Source: Caballeronia jiangsuensis
GTDB lineage: Bacteria; Pseudomonadota; Gammaproteobacteria; Burkholderiales; Burkholderiaceae
Direction of reading: 5' to 3'
DNA: 52,813 nucleotides
NCBI GenBank assembly: GCA_000648925.1
Contig: JFHF01000051.1
Coordinates: 1-52,813, forward strand
The translations under genes were made by a program, and so were the position numbers. Positions within the stretch are counted from its first letter, which is position 1. Every line of letters begins with the position of its first letter. This document shows positions 25,350 to 32,688 of the stretch, one piece after another. Below the pieces are notes generated by a model, which did not search any database, was not told where the DNA came from, and saw nothing but the letters and a program-made list of their open reading frames with translations.

Positions 25350-26297
25350 ATGAACATCCGTTTCGATCCAGACCTAGCGGCAACAGCAAAGCAACGAGCG
25401 AACCGCACCTTGACAACATGGAACGCAGACGCGTTGCTAGAAACGCTATGCGATATCTACTGCAACGAACCTGAGCGCCGCACGGCGACGCTTGCACTCC
25501 AGTATTCAGGCACCGACGCACAAAAAGCCGAAGCCCTCGTAGCACAAGCGCAGAATCAAAACCTGATCGACAACGCAGAACACGTCGAAGACTATCTCCT
25601 CCTGACGACATCCCGCCAGACGTTCTGGCAAATCGCCAAACCGTGGCTGAAGGCGCCCGCATCGAGCGAAACCTTGCTCAGCTACATGCAAACCGGCGAC
25701 GTCACGCACCCGGTAAGACCAAACAACACCGAAGGCACGATCTACGAACGTCACTTCCCCCAGATCGACATGACCTTCAGCCTGCGCACCGCCGACCCCG
25801 ACGCGGACTCGCAATTCTTCAGCGATTGGATGAATCTCGACCGCGTCGCGCACTTCTGGGACCAGCGCGGCACCCGCGCCGAGCACGCGGCTTACCTGAA
25901 GGAACGTCGCGAAGATCCGCACATGCATCCGATGATCGGCTACTTCGACGATCACCCCTTCGGCTACTTCGAGTTCTACTGGGCGAAAGAAGATCGCCTG
26001 GGTCCGTTCTACGATGCGGGCGACTTCGATCGCGGCCTGCACCTGCTGATCGGCGATGCGCAGTTCCAGAGCGCAGGCAAGCTCAAGGCGTGGTGGAGCG
26101 GCGTGCTGCACTACATGTTCATCGACGATCCGCGCACCGAACGGCTCGTCGGCGAACCGCGCGTCGATCATGTGCGGCATATCGCGTACATGCATCGCAT
26201 GGGCTTTCATACGCTGAAGGAATTCGACTTCCCGCACAAGCGCGCCGCACTCACCGTGATCGACCGCGAAAAATTCTTCAACGAGTTTCGCTTCTGA
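25350..26297 (+). CDS. orbL: Siderophore N-acyltransferase, AlcB/RhbD/IucB family (OrbL/MbaF-like)
   Basis: 315 residues. The C-terminal 190 residues match the GNAT-type siderophore acyltransferase family (PF13523): FSLRTADPDADSQFFSDWMN, VAHFWDQRGT, GYFDDHPFGYFEFYWAKED, DRGLHLLIGD, and RVDHVRHIAYMHRMGF. The N-terminal 120 residues are an extra helical domain absent from 200-residue AlcB/RhbD proteins. The family acylates hydroxylated amines; here the candidate substrate is the N5-hydroxyl amine of the N-terminal ornithine. Gene order receptor - formyltransferase - this gene resembles the malleobactin cluster. The start codon lacks a clear Shine-Dalgarno sequence. The long palindrome and a hexamer repeat lie just upstream, so it may no longer share the NRPS transcript. 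Confidence 0.85.
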   Translation: MNIRFDPDLAATAKQRANRTLTTWNADALLETLCDIYCNEPERRTATLALQYSGTDAQKAEALVAQAQNQNLIDNAEHVEDYLLLTTSRQTFWQIAKPWLKAPASSETLLSYMQTGDVTHPVRPNNTEGTIYERHFPQIDMTFSLRTADPDADSQFFSDWMNLDRVAHFWDQRGTRAEHAAYLKERREDPHMHPMIGYFDDHPFGYFEFYWAKEDRLGPFYDAGDFDRGLHLLIGDAQFQSAGKLKAWWSGVLHYMFIDDPRTERLVGEPRVDHVRHIAYMHRMGFHTLKEFDFPHKRAALTVIDREKFFNEFRF

Positions 26298-26367
26298 AAC
26301 GCGTCAGCCGAATGGGGGCCGGAGCGCAAACGCAGTAACGGCGGCGGATTTGCGGCGTTGCAACATA

Positions 26368-26386
26368 CCCTTAAGGGAAAACCCTT
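26368..26386. promoter_or_regulatory. Palindromic repeat upstream of small membrane-protein gene
   Basis: CCCTTAAGGG is followed by AAAA and CCCTT, so AAGGG can pair with either flanking CCCTT. TACAAT at 26395-26400 would serve as a -10 box for the gene starting at 26426. No convincing -35 is seen, so an operator or attenuating hairpin are both possible. Confidence 0.4.
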
Positions 26387-26425
26387 AAATCTGTTACAAT
26401 GTCGCAAAGTTTGAGGACCTTTACT

Positions 26426-26632
26426 ATGCGCCGCCGTTACGAAGTCATCGAGAAAGTCGCTTTTGCCCTGCTCACGCTGTCCGCTGTCATGGACGCGAGC
26501 TACATCACCTGGGAAAGCCACCCCAACTTCCGCGAAAATGTCACGGAAATCGTGAAAATGAGCGCGGATCTTTCGATGGCCAATCCGGGCGTCGGCGAGC
26601 CGACTCCGCTGGTCCCGATGGCCTTCAATTAA
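26426..26632 (+). CDS. Small membrane-anchored hypothetical protein
   Basis: 68 residues from ATG 26426, which has GAGGA 8 bases upstream; an earlier in-frame ATG at 26399 lacks a ribosome site. It begins MRRRYEVIEK and has a single hydrophobic helix, VAFALLTLSAVMDASYI (about residues 11-27). A polar tail ends TPLVPMAFN. The positive N terminus suggests either an uncleaved anchor or a signal sequence. Not recognised as any named family. Its own palindromic upstream region and its orientation suggest a monocistronic unit between the siderophore locus and the urea transporter operon. Confidence 0.65.
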   Translation: MRRRYEVIEKVAFALLTLSAVMDASYITWESHPNFRENVTEIVKMSADLSMANPGVGEPTPLVPMAFN

Positions 26633-26742
26633 GCGCCGCCGCACCCTCTGCTTCAGGTCACATACAGGTTATTCGGCGCGCCGCCGCCCGGCGCGCGCTG
26701 ACTGCTTTATGCTGGCGGCTTCCCGTGCCGTCGCCGCCCAGC

Positions 26743-27654
26743 ATGTCTTCCGCTCTCCATTCGAACGCCGCCTTCGGCGACCAAGTCCGCAGTTTCGCCC
26801 GCGCGATCGGGCAAATCGTGCTTCAGCGCAATGCCGCGACCGGCGCGCTCCTGTTTCTCGCGGTCCTGTGCGCGAGCCCGCGCCTCGCGTGCGGCCTTCT
26901 CATCGGCACGCTGACGGGCAATGTCATCAGCGTAATCATCGAGGATGACGACGCGCCCGCGTTTCGCGACGCGCTCTACGGCTTCAATGGCGCGCTCGCC
27001 GCGCTCGCCGCGTTCGCGTTCATCGGCGATGCGTCGCAGGCCACGGCTGTCGCCATCGTCGCGTCGATGTTCGCGACCTTTCTCGCCAGCAAGCTCGCGC
27101 ACGTTCTCTCGCGCTACCGGTTGCCGACTTTTTCGAGCCCGGCCATCATCGTCACGTGGTGCTGGCTGCCGCTCTTCGCCGATCGCGGCGATACCGGCGC
27201 GATCCCGCAAGTCGCCGCCGGCTTTATCCCGATGCTTGAAGCCGCGTTCGCCGGGCTCGCGCCGATCACGTTCGCGACCGGCGCGCTCGCGGGCGCGTTG
27301 ATCGCAGCGGGATTGTTCGCGTCGCGGCCCTCGCAGGCGGGCTGGGCGCTCGCGGGCAGCGCGCTCGGCGCGACGCTGCACGGCCTCGGCGGCACGAGCG
27401 ATGCCGTCGTGCTCTCGGGCGCGTGCGGCTTCAACGCGGCGCTTGCGGCGCTCGCGGCCGCGCCGCTCGGCAAGCGCTATGCGATCATCGCGATCGTCGC
27501 GGCGGTGCTGATCGAGCGCGTGATCGATTGCATCGGCATCGCGGCATTGACCGCGCCGTTCGTGCTGGCGTCGTGGGCGGTCATCGCCCTGGAGCGGCGC
27601 CTGTCCGGACCATCGAAACTAGGAGATTCGCATGTCGTTCACCCACACGCCTGA
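26743..27654 (+). CDS. Urea transporter (UT family)
   Basis: 303 residues from ATG 26743; a GTG at 26725 is an alternative and neither has a strong ribosome site. About ten hydrophobic segments form two pseudo-repeats, each with the family motif FNGALAAL (near residue 85) or FNAALAAL (near 230). The second is followed by LTAPFVLASW, the diagnostic C-terminal block of urea channels (PF03253). The role is facilitated urea uptake across the inner membrane. The 3' end overlaps the class II aldolase gene by 23 bases, so the two are co-transcribed. No urease gene is in the window. Confidence 0.85.
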   Translation: MSSALHSNAAFGDQVRSFARAIGQIVLQRNAATGALLFLAVLCASPRLACGLLIGTLTGNVISVIIEDDDAPAFRDALYGFNGALAALAAFAFIGDASQATAVAIVASMFATFLASKLAHVLSRYRLPTFSSPAIIVTWCWLPLFADRGDTGAIPQVAAGFIPMLEAAFAGLAPITFATGALAGALIAAGLFASRPSQAGWALAGSALGATLHGLGGTSDAVVLSGACGFNAALAALAAAPLGKRYAIIAIVAAVLIERVIDCIGIAALTAPFVLASWAVIALERRLSGPSKLGDSHVVHPHA

Positions 27655-28408
27655 GCGCAGGATCGCGGAAAGCGGGCCGCGCTCGGCAGCCGAAACGGCG
27701 ACGCGCGTCGAACTCGCCGCCGCGTACCGGCTCGTCGCGCTCAACGGCTGGGACGATGTCGTCTACACGCATATTTCCGCGAGCGTGCCGGGCGAGCCGG
27801 GGCGCTTTCTGATCAATCCGTTCGGGCTTTCATTCGATGAAGTCACGGCGTCGAATCTCGTGAAAATCGATATCGACGGCAACGTGATCGGCGAGAGCGC
27901 GCATCCGGTGAACGCGACGGGCTTCGCGCTGCACGGCGCCGTGCACGCCGCGCGGGAAGACGCCGCGTGCGTGATGCATCTGCACGTGCGCGAGGCGATT
28001 GCCGTCTCGGCGCAACCGCATGGCCTGCTGCCCGCGTCGCAACACGCGATGCGCTTTCACGGCCATCTCGCGTATCACGGCTACGAAGGCCTCGCGTTTT
28101 CGCCGGCGGAAGGCGAACGTCTCGTCGCGAGTCTCGGCGCGCATCGCGCGATGCTGCTGCGCAATCACGGGCCGCTCACGCTCGGGCGCACCATCGCCGA
28201 GGCTTATGTGCTGATGGATATGCTCGTCAAGGCATGCGATATTCAACTTCGCGCGCTCGCGGGCGTGAGCAAGATGATCGTACCGACGCCGGACGTGGTC
28301 ACGCGCACCGCGTCGCAATTGCACGACGACGACGCCATCGAAGGCGCGCTCGAATGGCCCGCGCTATTGCGCAAGCTCGATCGCATCGATGCGTCGTATC
28401 GCGACTGA
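27632..28408 (+). CDS. Class II aldolase/adducin-family protein
   Basis: 258 residues; AGGAG lies 7 bases upstream of the ATG. Family features (PF00596): NGWDDVVYTHISASVPG near the N terminus, phosphate-loop-like NPFGLSFDEVTASNLVKID, metal-site MHLHVREAIAVSAQ, and LLRNHGPLTLGRTIAEAY with the last metal histidine. Members are zinc-dependent fuculose/ribulose-phosphate aldolases or uncharacterised cytosolic proteins. This one belongs to the adducin-like group whose substrate is usually unknown. It overlaps the urea transporter gene and is followed after 33 bases by a tautomerase gene. A shared catabolic task is plausible but not shown. Confidence 0.85.
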   Translation: MSFTHTPERRIAESGPRSAAETATRVELAAAYRLVALNGWDDVVYTHISASVPGEPGRFLINPFGLSFDEVTASNLVKIDIDGNVIGESAHPVNATGFALHGAVHAAREDAACVMHLHVREAIAVSAQPHGLLPASQHAMRFHGHLAYHGYEGLAFSPAEGERLVASLGAHRAMLLRNHGPLTLGRTIAEAYVLMDMLVKACDIQLRALAGVSKMIVPTPDVVTRTASQLHDDDAIEGALEWPALLRKLDRIDASYRD

Positions 28409-28441
28409 ATACCGGTTCAATTCAAACAGGAGATCAACGGC

Positions 28442-28627
28442 ATGCCGACATTCAACATTCAGCTATTCGAAGGCCGCACGGCGGAAGAGAAGCGCAAGTT
28501 CGTCGAGGCGATCACGCGCACGACATGCGAGACGCTCGGCTGCGAGCCGGGCTCGGTGGACATCATTCTGACGGATGTGAAGCGCGAGAACTGGGCGACC
28601 GCGGGCAAGCTCTGGTCGGAGCAGTAA
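28442..28627 (+). CDS. 4-oxalocrotonate tautomerase-like protein
   Basis: 61 residues, the usual size of the family. After removal of the initiator Met the chain begins Pro1, the catalytic base; Arg11 (FEGRTAEEK) is present, and position 50 is Trp where 4-OT has Phe. The remainder (AEEKRKFVEAITRTTCETLG) is the typical helix. These enzymes isomerise enol/keto acids as small homo-oligomers. AGGAG lies 9 bases upstream. It is the last gene of the urea transporter - aldolase operon and is closed by a strong hairpin. Confidence 0.88.
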   Translation: MPTFNIQLFEGRTAEEKRKFVEAITRTTCETLGCEPGSVDIILTDVKRENWATAGKLWSEQ

Positions 28628-28636
28628 GTATTCGAT

Positions 28637-28667
28637 GCGCACATACGGCGCGATGCCGTATGTGCGC
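28637..28667. terminator. Bidirectional terminator hairpin between tautomerase and malate synthase genes
   Basis: A 13-base perfect stem (GCGCACATACGGC with its complement) closes a GCGAT loop and is followed by GTTTC on the plus strand. It sits between the convergent stops at 28627 and 28679, so it can serve both transcripts. T runs are short, lowering certainty of intrinsic termination. Confidence 0.7.
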
Positions 28668-28678
28668 GTTTCATCGCT

Positions 28679-30856
28679 TTACGCCGATGCCTTCACGGCA
28701 AGACGGAACTTGTGCAGCAACGGTTCCGTATAACCGCTTGGTTGCGTGCGTCCTTCGAACACGAGCGCGCACGCCGCCTTGAATGCGAACGAGCTATCGA
28801 ACGAGGGCGCCATCGGGCGATAGTACGGGTCGGCTTCGTTCTGCTTGTCGACGACGGCGGCCATGCGTTCGAGCGTCTGACGAACCTGCTCTTCTGTGAC
28901 GATGCCGTGACGCAGCCAGTTCGCAATGTGCTGGCTGGAAATGCGCAAGGTCGCGCGGTCTTCCATCAGGCCGACATCGTGAATGTCCGGCACCTTCGAG
29001 CAACCGACGCCCGAATCGACCCAACGCACGACATAACCGAGAATGCCCTGCGCGTTGTTCTCGATTTCGTTTTTGATGTCCTCTTCCGACCACGTGGGCT
29101 TGTCGACGACGGGAATCGTCAGCAGACCATCGAGCAGCTCGTTCTTCTGGCCGTCGTAGTCGATGCTTTCGAGTTCCTGCTGAACCTGCTGCACATCGAC
29201 CATGTGATAGTGCAGCGCGTGCAGCGTGGCTGCCGTGGGCGAGGGCACCCATGCGGTGTTCGCGCCGGCCTTCGGATGCGCGATCTTCTGTTCGAGCATC
29301 GCGTGCATGAGATCGGGCATCGCCCACATGCCCTTGCCGATCTGCGCGCGCCCGCGCAAGCCGGTGTTCAGGCCGACGAGCACGTTGTTGCGCTCATACG
29401 AGCTGATCCACTTCGACGACTTCATGTCGCCCTTGCGCATCATCGGGCCGGCTTCCATCGACGAATGCATCTCGTCGCCGGTGCGGTCCAGGAAGCCCGT
29501 GTTGATGAACGCGACACGCGCGCCCGCCGCCGCGATACACGCCTTGAGGTTGACGCTCGTGCGGCGCTCCTCGTCCATGATGCCCATCTTGATGGTGTGA
29601 CGCGGCAGGCCGAGCAGGTCTTCGACGCACGAGAAGAGCTCGTCGGCGAACGCCACTTCGGCGGGACCGTGCATCTTCGGCTTCACGATATAGATGGAAC
29701 CCGTGCGCGAGTTCATCTTGTTCTTCAGATCGTGCAACGCGCCGAGCGTGGTCATCACGGCATCGAGGATGCCTTCGGGAATCTCTTTGCCGTCGCGGTC
29801 GAGCACGGCGGGGTTCGTCATCAGATGGCCGACGTTGCGCACGAACAAGAGCGAACGTCCGTGCAGCTTGAGCGTCGAGCCGTTCGGCGCGGTGTATTCG
29901 CGATCCGGATTCATGCTGCGCGTGAAGGACTTGCCGTTCTTCGTTACCTGCTCGGCGAGATGGCCTTGCATCAGCCCGAGCCAGTTGCGATAAAGCTGCG
30001 TCTTGTCGGCGGCATCGACGGCCGCGACCGAATCCTCGCAGTCGATGATCGTGCTCACCGCCGCTTCGATGAGCACGTCCTTCACATGCGCGGCATCCGT
30101 CTTGCCGATGAAGTTGCTCGCGTCGATCTGAATCTCGAAGTGCAGGTCGTTGTGCTTGAGCAGGATCGCGACGGGTTCTTTCGCGTCGCCCTGATAGCCC
30201 GCGAATTGTTCGGCGTTGGCGAGGCCGCTCTTGGCGCCGTCCTTCAGCGTGACGACGAGCTTGCCCTGTTCGACGCTGTACTTCGTCGCGTCGGCGTGCG
30301 AGCCGTGCGCGAGGGGCGCGTTGTCGTCGAGGAACGCGCGCGCATAGGCGATCACCTTCGCGCCGCGCTTCGGATTGAACTGCGCGGTGCGCTCGGCGCC
30401 GTCGCTTTCATCGATGGCATCGGTGCCGTAGAGCGCGTCGTAGAGGCTGCCCCAGCGGGCGTTGGCGGCGTTGAGCGCATAGCGCAGGTTCGAGAGCGGC
30501 ACGACGAGCTGCGGGCCGGCCTGCTCGGCGATTTCGCGATCGACATTGGCGGTGCTCGCCTGCACATGCGCGGGCGCGGGCACGATATAACCGATCTCTT
30601 CGAGAAACTTGCGATAGGCGCGCGGATCGCGCACCGGGCCGGGATTGCTGCGATGCCAGTTGTCGAGCTCGGTCTGAAGACGGTCGCGCTCGGCGAGCAA
30701 CGCGCGGTTTTTCGGCGCGAGATCGTGGACGATGGCATCGAATCCCTTCCAGAAGGACGCGCTATCGACGCCCGTGCCGGGGATGGCTTCTTCATCGACG
30801 AACTTCGCGAGATTCGCGTCGACCTGAAGGCCGTGTTGTTTGATCATGTCGGTCAT
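28679..30856 (-). CDS. glcB: Malate synthase G
   Basis: 725 residues, the normal length of the G isoform. Start ATG at 30856 has GGAG 5 bases upstream; the GTG at 30862 would overlap that site. Recognisable segments: IIDCEDSVAAVDAADKTQLY, GRSLLFVRNVGHLMTNPAV, IYIVKPKMHGPAEVAFADEL, then MGIMDEERRTSVNLKACI with the metal-binding acidic residues, and GKGMWAMPDLMHAMLEQKI. It condenses glyoxylate with acetyl-CoA to malate in the cytosol. It stands alone, without glycolate oxidase or isocitrate lyase genes nearby. Confidence 0.97.
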   Translation of the reverse strand: MTDMIKQHGLQVDANLAKFVDEEAIPGTGVDSASFWKGFDAIVHDLAPKNRALLAERDRLQTELDNWHRSNPGPVRDPRAYRKFLEEIGYIVPAPAHVQASTANVDREIAEQAGPQLVVPLSNLRYALNAANARWGSLYDALYGTDAIDESDGAERTAQFNPKRGAKVIAYARAFLDDNAPLAHGSHADATKYSVEQGKLVVTLKDGAKSGLANAEQFAGYQGDAKEPVAILLKHNDLHFEIQIDASNFIGKTDAAHVKDVLIEAAVSTIIDCEDSVAAVDAADKTQLYRNWLGLMQGHLAEQVTKNGKSFTRSMNPDREYTAPNGSTLKLHGRSLLFVRNVGHLMTNPAVLDRDGKEIPEGILDAVMTTLGALHDLKNKMNSRTGSIYIVKPKMHGPAEVAFADELFSCVEDLLGLPRHTIKMGIMDEERRTSVNLKACIAAAGARVAFINTGFLDRTGDEMHSSMEAGPMMRKGDMKSSKWISSYERNNVLVGLNTGLRGRAQIGKGMWAMPDLMHAMLEQKIAHPKAGANTAWVPSPTAATLHALHYHMVDVQQVQQELESIDYDGQKNELLDGLLTIPVVDKPTWSEEDIKNEIENNAQGILGYVVRWVDSGVGCSKVPDIHDVGLMEDRATLRISSQHIANWLRHGIVTEEQVRQTLERMAAVVDKQNEADPYYRPMAPSFDSSFAFKAACALVFEGRTQPSGYTEPLLHKFRLAVKASA

Positions 30857-31029
30857 GGGCACTCCGGCTGAGTTTGCTGCTGCACAGGGGTTTGGGGATG
30901 GGCAGGTAGCTATGGTAGCGCGTCTTGGGGGAGGATCGAAGCGTGGCGGCGTTGCAAGCGGTGTGCCTGTGTGCGCGCGGGACCGGTCCGCGCCTGATGG
31001 AACCGTCCTGGACGACGCTAACTGGCGTT

Positions 31030-31386
31030 CTACAGTTCGACGGCAAGCGACTCGAACTGTTTGCCGAGCGCGGGCAGGTCTTCACGGAGCGTCACCCAGA
31101 CGACGCCGAAATCGATCTTATGGTAGCCGTGCGTCAGGGCGTTTCGCATTTCGTACGCGGACTGGAACGGGACTTCGGGATGTTGGGTGACGAAGGCGGG
31201 AAAGTATCGGCGGATATTTCGACACGCTTCGCCGATGACTTCGATATTGCGGACCACGGCGTCTTGCACCAGTTCGTCATCGCTGAAGGCTGCTTCGTTT
31301 AACCCGTCGGTATAGCGCGCGATTCGTCCGATCGCCGTTATAACGTGATCGACGTATTCGCTTAACGTAAGCGCGTCCCGGCTCAT
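31030..31386 (-). CDS. hepT: HepT-type HEPN ribonuclease toxin
   Basis: 118 residues of the DUF86/HEPN family. It has the exact toxin motif RNALTHGY (R-x4-H-x-Y), where Arg and His form the RNase centre and the Tyr is the AMP-acceptor in studied HepT proteins. The rest, VRNIEVIGEACRNIRRYFP and DLPALGKQFESL, is typical. Its ATG overlaps the stop of the nucleotidyltransferase gene by 4 bases. The toxin looks intact. By the known mechanism it would be silenced by polyadenylylation of the motif Tyr by the partner. Confidence 0.9.
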   Translation of the reverse strand: MSRDALTLSEYVDHVITAIGRIARYTDGLNEAAFSDDELVQDAVVRNIEVIGEACRNIRRYFPAFVTQHPEVPFQSAYEMRNALTHGYHKIDFGVVWVTLREDLPALGKQFESLAVEL

Positions 31387-31673
31387 ACCGGAATGGCGCC
31401 TGCGATGATCGCATCGCGAGTCCGGTCAGGCAGCGAGCGGGGAGTCAACACATCCACTTTCACGCCGAGCAACTCGCGCAACTCATGGCGCATCGCACCG
31501 ATATCGAGCAGCGATGTTTTCGGGGTAGGGTCGATCAGGAGATCGAGGTCGCTTTCCTCCGTATCTTCACCGCGTGCGACTGAACCGAAGATGCGCGCGT
31601 TCTTCGCGCGATGCGCTTCGATAATGCGACGGATCTCGTCACGGTGAGCTTCTAGTGCGATCGAGGGCTTCAT
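31383..31673 (-). CDS. mntA: MntA-type minimal nucleotidyltransferase antitoxin
   Basis: 96 residues. It contains the nucleotidyltransferase motif GSVARGEDTEESDLDLLID (G-S-x10-D-x-D), the catalytic core of MNT antitoxins, then a short C-terminal segment ELLGVKVDVLTPRSLPDRTR. It precedes hepT with a 4-base overlap. The arrangement is a two-gene module with the antitoxin first. The Shine-Dalgarno sequence is weak. Confidence 0.9.
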   Translation of the reverse strand: MKPSIALEAHRDEIRRIIEAHRAKNARIFGSVARGEDTEESDLDLLIDPTPKTSLLDIGAMRHELRELLGVKVDVLTPRSLPDRTRDAIIAGAIPV

Positions 31674-31841
31674 GGCTGTCTGGAAGGTTGATCCGCTGCG
31701 CGAGTCAACGGCTGTACGGTGTCCGTCTCTTCGGCGTAGAACCGCGCATGCAGTCTAGCATAGCGATTTGCCGTAGCGTCTCCTGCGAAAGGGCAGTCCC
31801 GCCTGACTCGACTTCAAGCCTATGAAGGGGCCACGCGCCAC

Positions 31842-32555
31842 TCAATGAAGCGAAGACGCGTCGGCGCCGCAGCAGTGTTTGTACTTGCGTCCGCTGCCGC
31901 ACGGGCACGGCTCATTCCGGCCGATTTTCTCCACTTTCAGCCGCGCCATTTGCGGCACGCCTGCATTCGCTCTTGCCCTTCGGTGCGGTTCGAAATAGCG
32001 GTAGATGTGGCTCAGGCCCCCGATCATCATTGTTATCACGTCTTCCCGATTTTCGAGTCCTTTCGGGTTGGTGCGTGACTTGGGGTCCGGATCATGCTCG
32101 TGACACAGCATCAAGATAGGCACTAACGATCCAGCGTGGTCGTCGTCATCGAACAACTCGTGCCAGCTTCCGTGCCGCATCTCTACACCGCTCATGAAGC
32201 CAACGGCCCACTCATTGGCCAAGGCAGTGCCGTCTTCGTCCACTGACAGCACCGGAAAATAAAGCGCCTCTTCATCGTAAAGCGTTCGCTCAAGCTCATC
32301 TGCGATCGTGTTCCAGTGACGGATCATCATACCGAGGATCTGCTCGCCTTCCTTGGTGGTCGTGAAGGGGACGCTATTTCCCAGTACGGCGGAGAGCCAT
32401 TCGGTGGGCATGATCAATTCAGGGCCGCAAATGAGCGCGGCGAAAAAGCCGTCCATCATTTCGACGGTCATCGCTTCGTCGCCGAGGGAGTCGAGAAAGT
32501 CTTCCAGGCGATCGAATTCCCGCTCGGTCAGCGGATTTCCAGTGCGGTCTTTCAT
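31842..32555 (-). CDS. UPF0149 (YecA/YgfB-like) protein with C-terminal SEC-C zinc motif
   Basis: 237 residues. The N-terminal part (about 5-180) fits UPF0149: LEDFLDSLGDEAMTVEMMDG, FFAALICGPELIMPTEWL, FMSGVEMRHGSW. The C terminus has the SEC-C motif RNEPCPCGSGRKYKHCCG, a zinc-binding tail shared with SecA and YecA that contacts ribosomes. The role is probably in protein targeting or ribosome association, but it is not established for this subfamily. No clear ribosome site precedes 32555. The 168 bases between this gene's 3' end and mntA hold nothing recognisable. Confidence 0.85.
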   Translation of the reverse strand: MKDRTGNPLTEREFDRLEDFLDSLGDEAMTVEMMDGFFAALICGPELIMPTEWLSAVLGNSVPFTTTKEGEQILGMMIRHWNTIADELERTLYDEEALYFPVLSVDEDGTALANEWAVGFMSGVEMRHGSWHELFDDDDHAGSLVPILMLCHEHDPDPKSRTNPKGLENREDVITMMIGGLSHIYRYFEPHRRARANAGVPQMARLKVEKIGRNEPCPCGSGRKYKHCCGADASSLH

Positions 32556-32688
32556 TGGTTTGCCCGATGGATGCGCGAGTCGAAAACCGATTCGCCACGG
32601 ACTCCATTATACGAACCCGGTCTAACCGAATCGGTCCGGCTTCCGCATCGTCGAACGCTACGGAAGCCGGGGCACGCCGCAAACGGGC

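Noticed and set aside
24534..25408. Short ORFs inside the palindromic element (for example 24534-24905 plus, 24951-25151 minus and 25208-25408 minus)
   Set aside because: They are related only because the DNA is an inverted repeat; no ribosome sites or protein motifs.
31674..31908. Minus-strand frame 31705-31908 as a gene
   Set aside because: It overlaps the UPF0149 gene end, has no ribosome site and has an Arg-rich composition.
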